This document shows, piece by piece, positions 36,519 to 39,270 of a DNA stretch of 39,270 nucleotides. Origin of the DNA: Mycobacterium kyorinense (GTDB lineage: Bacteria > Actinomycetota > Actinomycetes > Mycobacteriales > Mycobacteriaceae); assembly GCF_002101735.1 (NCBI RefSeq), contig NZ_LQPE01000168.1:1-39270 (forward strand), written 5' to 3'. The first letter of the stretch is position 1. Each line of letters begins with the position of its first letter. The translations under genes were made by a program, and so were the position numbers. Below the pieces are notes generated by a model. That model made no database searches and was not told the origin of the DNA. It worked only from the letters and a program-made list of their open reading frames with translations.

Positions 36519-38270
36519 GTGCCACGGCTGCTAGACCACGCCCTCGCCGCAGCGACGCTCGAATATAGGAAATACTCTGTGACACAGACCATTACACCGT
36601 CACCGCCCGCACACAGTGCCACGTTGCGCCAGTGGCAGCGGCGAGCGCTCGTCAAGTATCTGGCCACAAAACCCCGGGACTTCCTCGCAGTCGCGACACC
36701 GGGATCGGGCAAGACGACGTTCGCACTCCACGTCGCCGCGCAGCTGCTGGCCGACCGCACCGTCGCCGCCGTCACCGTTGTCGTGCCAACCGAACACCTC
36801 AAGCTGCAGTGGGCTCAGGCCGCAGCGCACGCCGGCATCGCCCTGGACCCGCGGTTCAGCAACTCCGCAGCGCACACGTCATCGGAGTACCACGGCGTCG
36901 TCGTCACCTATGCCCAGGTGGCCAATCACCCAACCCGGCACCGGGTGCGCACCGAAAACCAACGGACGCTGGCGATCTTCGACGAAATCCACCACGGTGG
37001 TGACGCCAAAAGCTGGGGCGAGGCGATCCGGGAGGCGTTCGACGACGCGACGCGCCGCCTGGCCTTGACAGGGACCCCGTTTCGCAGCGACGACAGCCCG
37101 ATCCCGTTCGTCACCTACGCCCCCGACAACGAGGGCGTCCTGCGTTCGCAGGCCGACCACGCCTACGGCTATGCCGAGGCGCTGGCCGACGGCGTGGTGC
37201 GGCCGGTGGTGTTTCTGGCCTACTCGGGGGAGGCCCGCTGGCGCGACAACGCCGGGGAAGAACACGCGGCACGGCTGGGCGAGCCGCTGTCTGCCGAGCG
37301 CACAGCCCGGGCATGGCGCACCGCACTGAATCCAGCCGGCGAATGGATGCCCGCGGTCATCGCCGCGGCCGACACCCGGCTGCGCCAACTACGCGAGCAC
37401 GTGCCCGACGCCGGCGGCATGATCATCGCGTCCGATCAGACCGCCGCGCGCGCCTACGCGGACCTGGTGGCTGCGATCACCGGCGAAACACCGGCGGTGG
37501 TGCTCTCCGATGACCCGGGCTCGTCGGATCGCCTCACCGAGTTCGCCGGATCAGATTCTCGCTGGCTGGTTGCGGTGCGCATGGTCTCTGAGGGCGTCGA
37601 CGTGCCAAGGTTGGCGGTCGGGGTCTACGCCACCAGCGCGTCAACCCCGCTGTTCTTCGCGCAGGCGATCGGCCGGTTCGTGCGCTCCCGGCGCCCGGGC
37701 GAAACAGCCAGCATCTTCTTGCCCTCGGTGCCGAATCTGCTGCAACTGGCCAGCGAGCTCGAGGCGCAGCGCGACCACGTGCTAGGCAAGCCGCACCGCG
37801 AGTGCGACCCGCTGGATGCCGGCCTGCCATCGCAGCGCCACGACGAACACCGCGAACTGGACGGCGGGTTCGAATCACTCAGTGCACAAGCCGAACTCGA
37901 CCAGGTGATCTTCGACGGGTTGTCGTTCGGCGCGCCTTCGCCGTCGGGCAGCGACGAGGAGGCTGACTACCTGGGAATCCCAGGGCTGCTCGACCACAGC
38001 CAGATCCGCGATCTGCTGAGTCGGCGTCATGCCGACCAGCTCGACGCCGAACCCGCTGCCCCGCCGGCGGCGGCGAATACCAAACATGGGCAACTGCGCG
38101 CGCTGCGTAGAGAGCTCAACACGCTGGTATCGGTTGCCCACCACCGCACAGGGCGCTCACACGGAGCAATCCACAACGAACTGCGCCGGATCTGCGGAGG
38201 CCCACCCGTCGCCGTGGCCACCACCGAACAGCTGCAAGCCCGCATCCAGGCAGTAAGAACGCTCCGGTAA
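36519..38270 (+). CDS. SF2 DEAD/DEAH-type helicase
   Basis: A superfamily 2 helicase of about 583 residues from GTG 36519. Motifs: LRQWQRRAL (Q-like), VATPGSGKTTFALH (Walker A), VVPTEHLKLQW (Ia), LAIFDEIHHGGD (Walker B, DEIH), RLALTGTPFRSD (III), then in the second RecA domain VAVRMVSEGVDVPRLAVGVY (V) and FFAQAIGRFVRSRRPGE (VI, arginine fingers). A C-terminal 200-residue tail includes LRALRRELNTLVSVAHHRTG then RSHGAIHNELR, perhaps a nucleic-acid-binding helix pair. It should translocate on or remodel DNA or RNA using ATP. Helicase-like genes near telomeres are known in Streptomyces linear replicons, but similarity to those cannot be judged here. The frame extends to 36453; GTG 36519 with AAAGGGA is preferred. 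Confidence 0.85.
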   Translation: MPRLLDHALAAATLEYRKYSVTQTITPSPPAHSATLRQWQRRALVKYLATKPRDFLAVATPGSGKTTFALHVAAQLLADRTVAAVTVVVPTEHLKLQWAQAAAHAGIALDPRFSNSAAHTSSEYHGVVVTYAQVANHPTRHRVRTENQRTLAIFDEIHHGGDAKSWGEAIREAFDDATRRLALTGTPFRSDDSPIPFVTYAPDNEGVLRSQADHAYGYAEALADGVVRPVVFLAYSGEARWRDNAGEEHAARLGEPLSAERTARAWRTALNPAGEWMPAVIAAADTRLRQLREHVPDAGGMIIASDQTAARAYADLVAAITGETPAVVLSDDPGSSDRLTEFAGSDSRWLVAVRMVSEGVDVPRLAVGVYATSASTPLFFAQAIGRFVRSRRPGETASIFLPSVPNLLQLASELEAQRDHVLGKPHRECDPLDAGLPSQRHDEHRELDGGFESLSAQAELDQVIFDGLSFGAPSPSGSDEEADYLGIPGLLDHSQIRDLLSRRHADQLDAEPAAPPAAANTKHGQLRALRRELNTLVSVAHHRTGRSHGAIHNELRRICGGPPVAVATTEQLQARIQAVRTLR

Positions 38271-38320
38271 GGCCAAGGCCTACACCTGCGGAACATGGTG
38301 GCGTGAAAGGAGATAACTCG

Positions 38321-38653
38321 ATGGCCAACCTTGTGTCGACGAACGCTCTCGCCGATGACCCCATCGGCGGATTGATCACGGTCACCGACGCCATGGTGCA
38401 CTACCTCACGCGCTGCTGCGGTGCGAGCGCGAAAGGATCAGCGAACTCGGCGACCGGCGTTGTCTGCCGCGGCTGCTATCACGACATCGATCCTGAACTG
38501 GGCGGGGCCTGGATGGTCGACGACACCGACGCGTGGCAGCGCTACGAAGCTCGCCTCGTCGTGCATCTCGGAGGCTCTTATGCCGCCACCTTCACCGAGC
38601 GGTTACGTGCCCGCGCGATCGAGCGCACTCACAGCCAAGCCGGTGCATCGTGA
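38321..38653 (+). CDS. Small cysteine-containing hypothetical protein
   Basis: A 110-residue protein starting at ATG 38321 with AAGGAG ten bases upstream. Cysteines in TRCCGASAKGSANSATGVVC then RGCYHDIDPELGG give a C-C-x-C-x2-C zinc-ribbon-like set. The C-terminus is helical (WQRYEARLVVHLGG, TERLRARAIERTH). Not recognised. Its stop overlaps the next start (GTGA). Confidence 0.6.
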   Translation: MANLVSTNALADDPIGGLITVTDAMVHYLTRCCGASAKGSANSATGVVCRGCYHDIDPELGGAWMVDDTDAWQRYEARLVVHLGGSYAATFTERLRARAIERTHSQAGAS

Positions 38654-38829
38654 ACCCGCCCAATAATCACGGAGTCGACGCGCCCCGCCCGCGCCACCAT
38701 TCGGGTGGACTGATCCGCGTGCGCGCGCCGCTGCAGGGGGCGCGCACGCATGGACACTGCCGCAAGGCAACTCCGGATAGCGGCGGCCTGCACGGCATCG
38801 GCGCGGTGCGAACAAGGACACGGCGATGA
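38650..38829 (+). CDS. 59-residue coupled small protein
   Basis: A short basic protein from GTG 38650 (NPPNNHGVDAPRPRHHSGGL, IRVRAPLQGARTHGH). It overlaps the preceding stop by four bases (GTGA) and its own stop overlaps the next ATG (ATGA at 38826). Tight packing on both sides is the evidence. Function unknown. Confidence 0.45.
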   Translation: MNPPNNHGVDAPRPRHHSGGLIRVRAPLQGARTHGHCRKATPDSGGLHGIGAVRTRTRR

Positions 38830-39218
38830 AGGATGCCTCGCAGACCAACATCGCGGGATACGGCGGCTACCAGCCGATTATCGACGCGGTCGAGTCGCTG
38901 CTCGGCGTTAGCGTCGACTTGTTGAGCACGGGTGGAGGATGCGTGGCGTTAGGCGCCGAGCTCGAGGGCGGGGCGCAGATCATGATCACTGACGCGCAAG
39001 ACACCCTGTCGACGTGGGCTCAGCGCGCTGCGGCCAAGGAAGACGGCATCTGCTACGGCTACCTGGTGGGCGTCTACGCCGATGTGCCGACCGGCTACGA
39101 ACCGGTCAGTTACGTGGCTGGGCGCGTGACTGAAACACCGGCAGGTGTCGTCGCCCTGGTGCAGCGTGCCCTGCACGAAGCCGCTGCGGTGGGGGTCAAG
39201 TCCCGGGAAGTGGTGTAG
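38826..39218 (+). CDS. Hypothetical protein
   Basis: A 130-residue protein starting at ATG 38826. It has an alpha/beta pattern: YQPIIDAVESLLGVSVDLLS, GGCVALGAELEGGAQIMITD, ICYGYLVGVYADVPTGYEPV, then VVALVQRALHEAAAVG. It resembles small plasmid/phage proteins of unknown role. It is the last complete gene in the window. Confidence 0.6.
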   Translation: MKDASQTNIAGYGGYQPIIDAVESLLGVSVDLLSTGGGCVALGAELEGGAQIMITDAQDTLSTWAQRAAAKEDGICYGYLVGVYADVPTGYEPVSYVAGRVTETPAGVVALVQRALHEAAAVGVKSREVV

Positions 39219-39237
39219 TGCTGCGTGATCCGGTGGG

Positions 39238-39270
39238 TTAGGCGGTGAGTGCGGGCATGTCGTTGGCTCC
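39238..39270 (-). CDS. Possible C-terminal end of a gene beyond the window
   Basis: Read on the minus strand, the last bases give GANDMPALTA followed by TAA, a possible C-terminus of a gene that continues outside. Ten codons are too few to name it. Confidence 0.2.
   Translation of the reverse strand, partial: GANDMPALTA

Noticed and set aside
1..39270. Search for tRNA genes, rRNA and CRISPR arrays
   Set aside because: No cloverleaf-like segment with a CCA-type end, no rRNA signature and no regularly spaced repeats were seen by eye on either strand.

Overview
The window looks like a stretch of mycobacterial plasmid. It is GC-rich, with many GTG starts and 1-8 base stop/start overlaps. Many of its products resemble Mycobacterium families: a PknH-type sensor domain, a Ser/Thr kinase with a C-terminal extracytoplasmic domain, MenAT-like toxin-antitoxin pairs, an Ami1/Rv3717-type amidase and a TacAT-like pair. 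No chromosomal housekeeping operon, tRNA, rRNA, conjugation cluster or CRISPR array was seen. All assignments come from reading motifs and recalled family knowledge; no database search was run.

Layout. (1) 0.3-7.4 kb is a stability and signalling island: an orphan excisionase-like antitoxin, an AbiEi/AbiEii (MenAT-type) pair whose toxin is broken at its catalytic GGS motif, a membrane Ser/Thr kinase (minus strand), a DUF1778-GNAT (TacAT-like) pair (minus strand) and a second nucleotidyltransferase (MenT1-like) pair. (2) 7.4-9.45 kb is a complete IS200/IS605-type element with Y1 TnpA, a TnpB with all RuvC residues, and an omega-RNA-like right end. (3) 9.7-12.7 kb holds an FHA plus double-HTH regulator and a divergent pair encoding a PknH-type sensor protein and a secreted protein; a CTGTAGC motif recurs upstream of both units. 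(4) 13.2-17.5 kb holds the most notable cassette. It contains a large protein resembling the actinomycete telomere-associated protein Tap, followed at once by a protein resembling the terminal protein Tpg. This implies a linear replicon with protein-capped ends. The Tap-like C-terminus carries motifs resembling the palm of family B DNA polymerases. (5) 17.5-22.9 kb is a train of small plasmid/phage-type genes that includes a coupled winged-helix/DUF5131 (Gp37/Gp68) pair. (6) 23.1-24.8 kb is a second, nearly identical TnpB element. It has lost its left end and half of tnpA, and it interrupts a small secreted-protein gene.

(7) 24.8-31.9 kb is the replication region: DNA-binding proteins, a cluster of GTTAAC-centred palindromes that may be an origin or centromere, an archaeo-eukaryotic-type primase (probable replication initiator) and an amidase gene overlapping its stop. 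A strong hairpin terminator closes the unit. (8) 31.9-39.2 kb is a run of small, mostly unrecognised genes, with a metallophosphoesterase and an SF2 helicase.

Reading as a whole. The primase would start replication, the Tap/Tpg-like pair would finish the ends, toxin-antitoxin systems would stabilise the plasmid, and a kinase-FHA-sensor set would link it to host signalling. The two directly repeated TnpB elements bracket the Tap/Tpg region and could mobilise or delete it. The physical ends of the replicon are not visible in the window.
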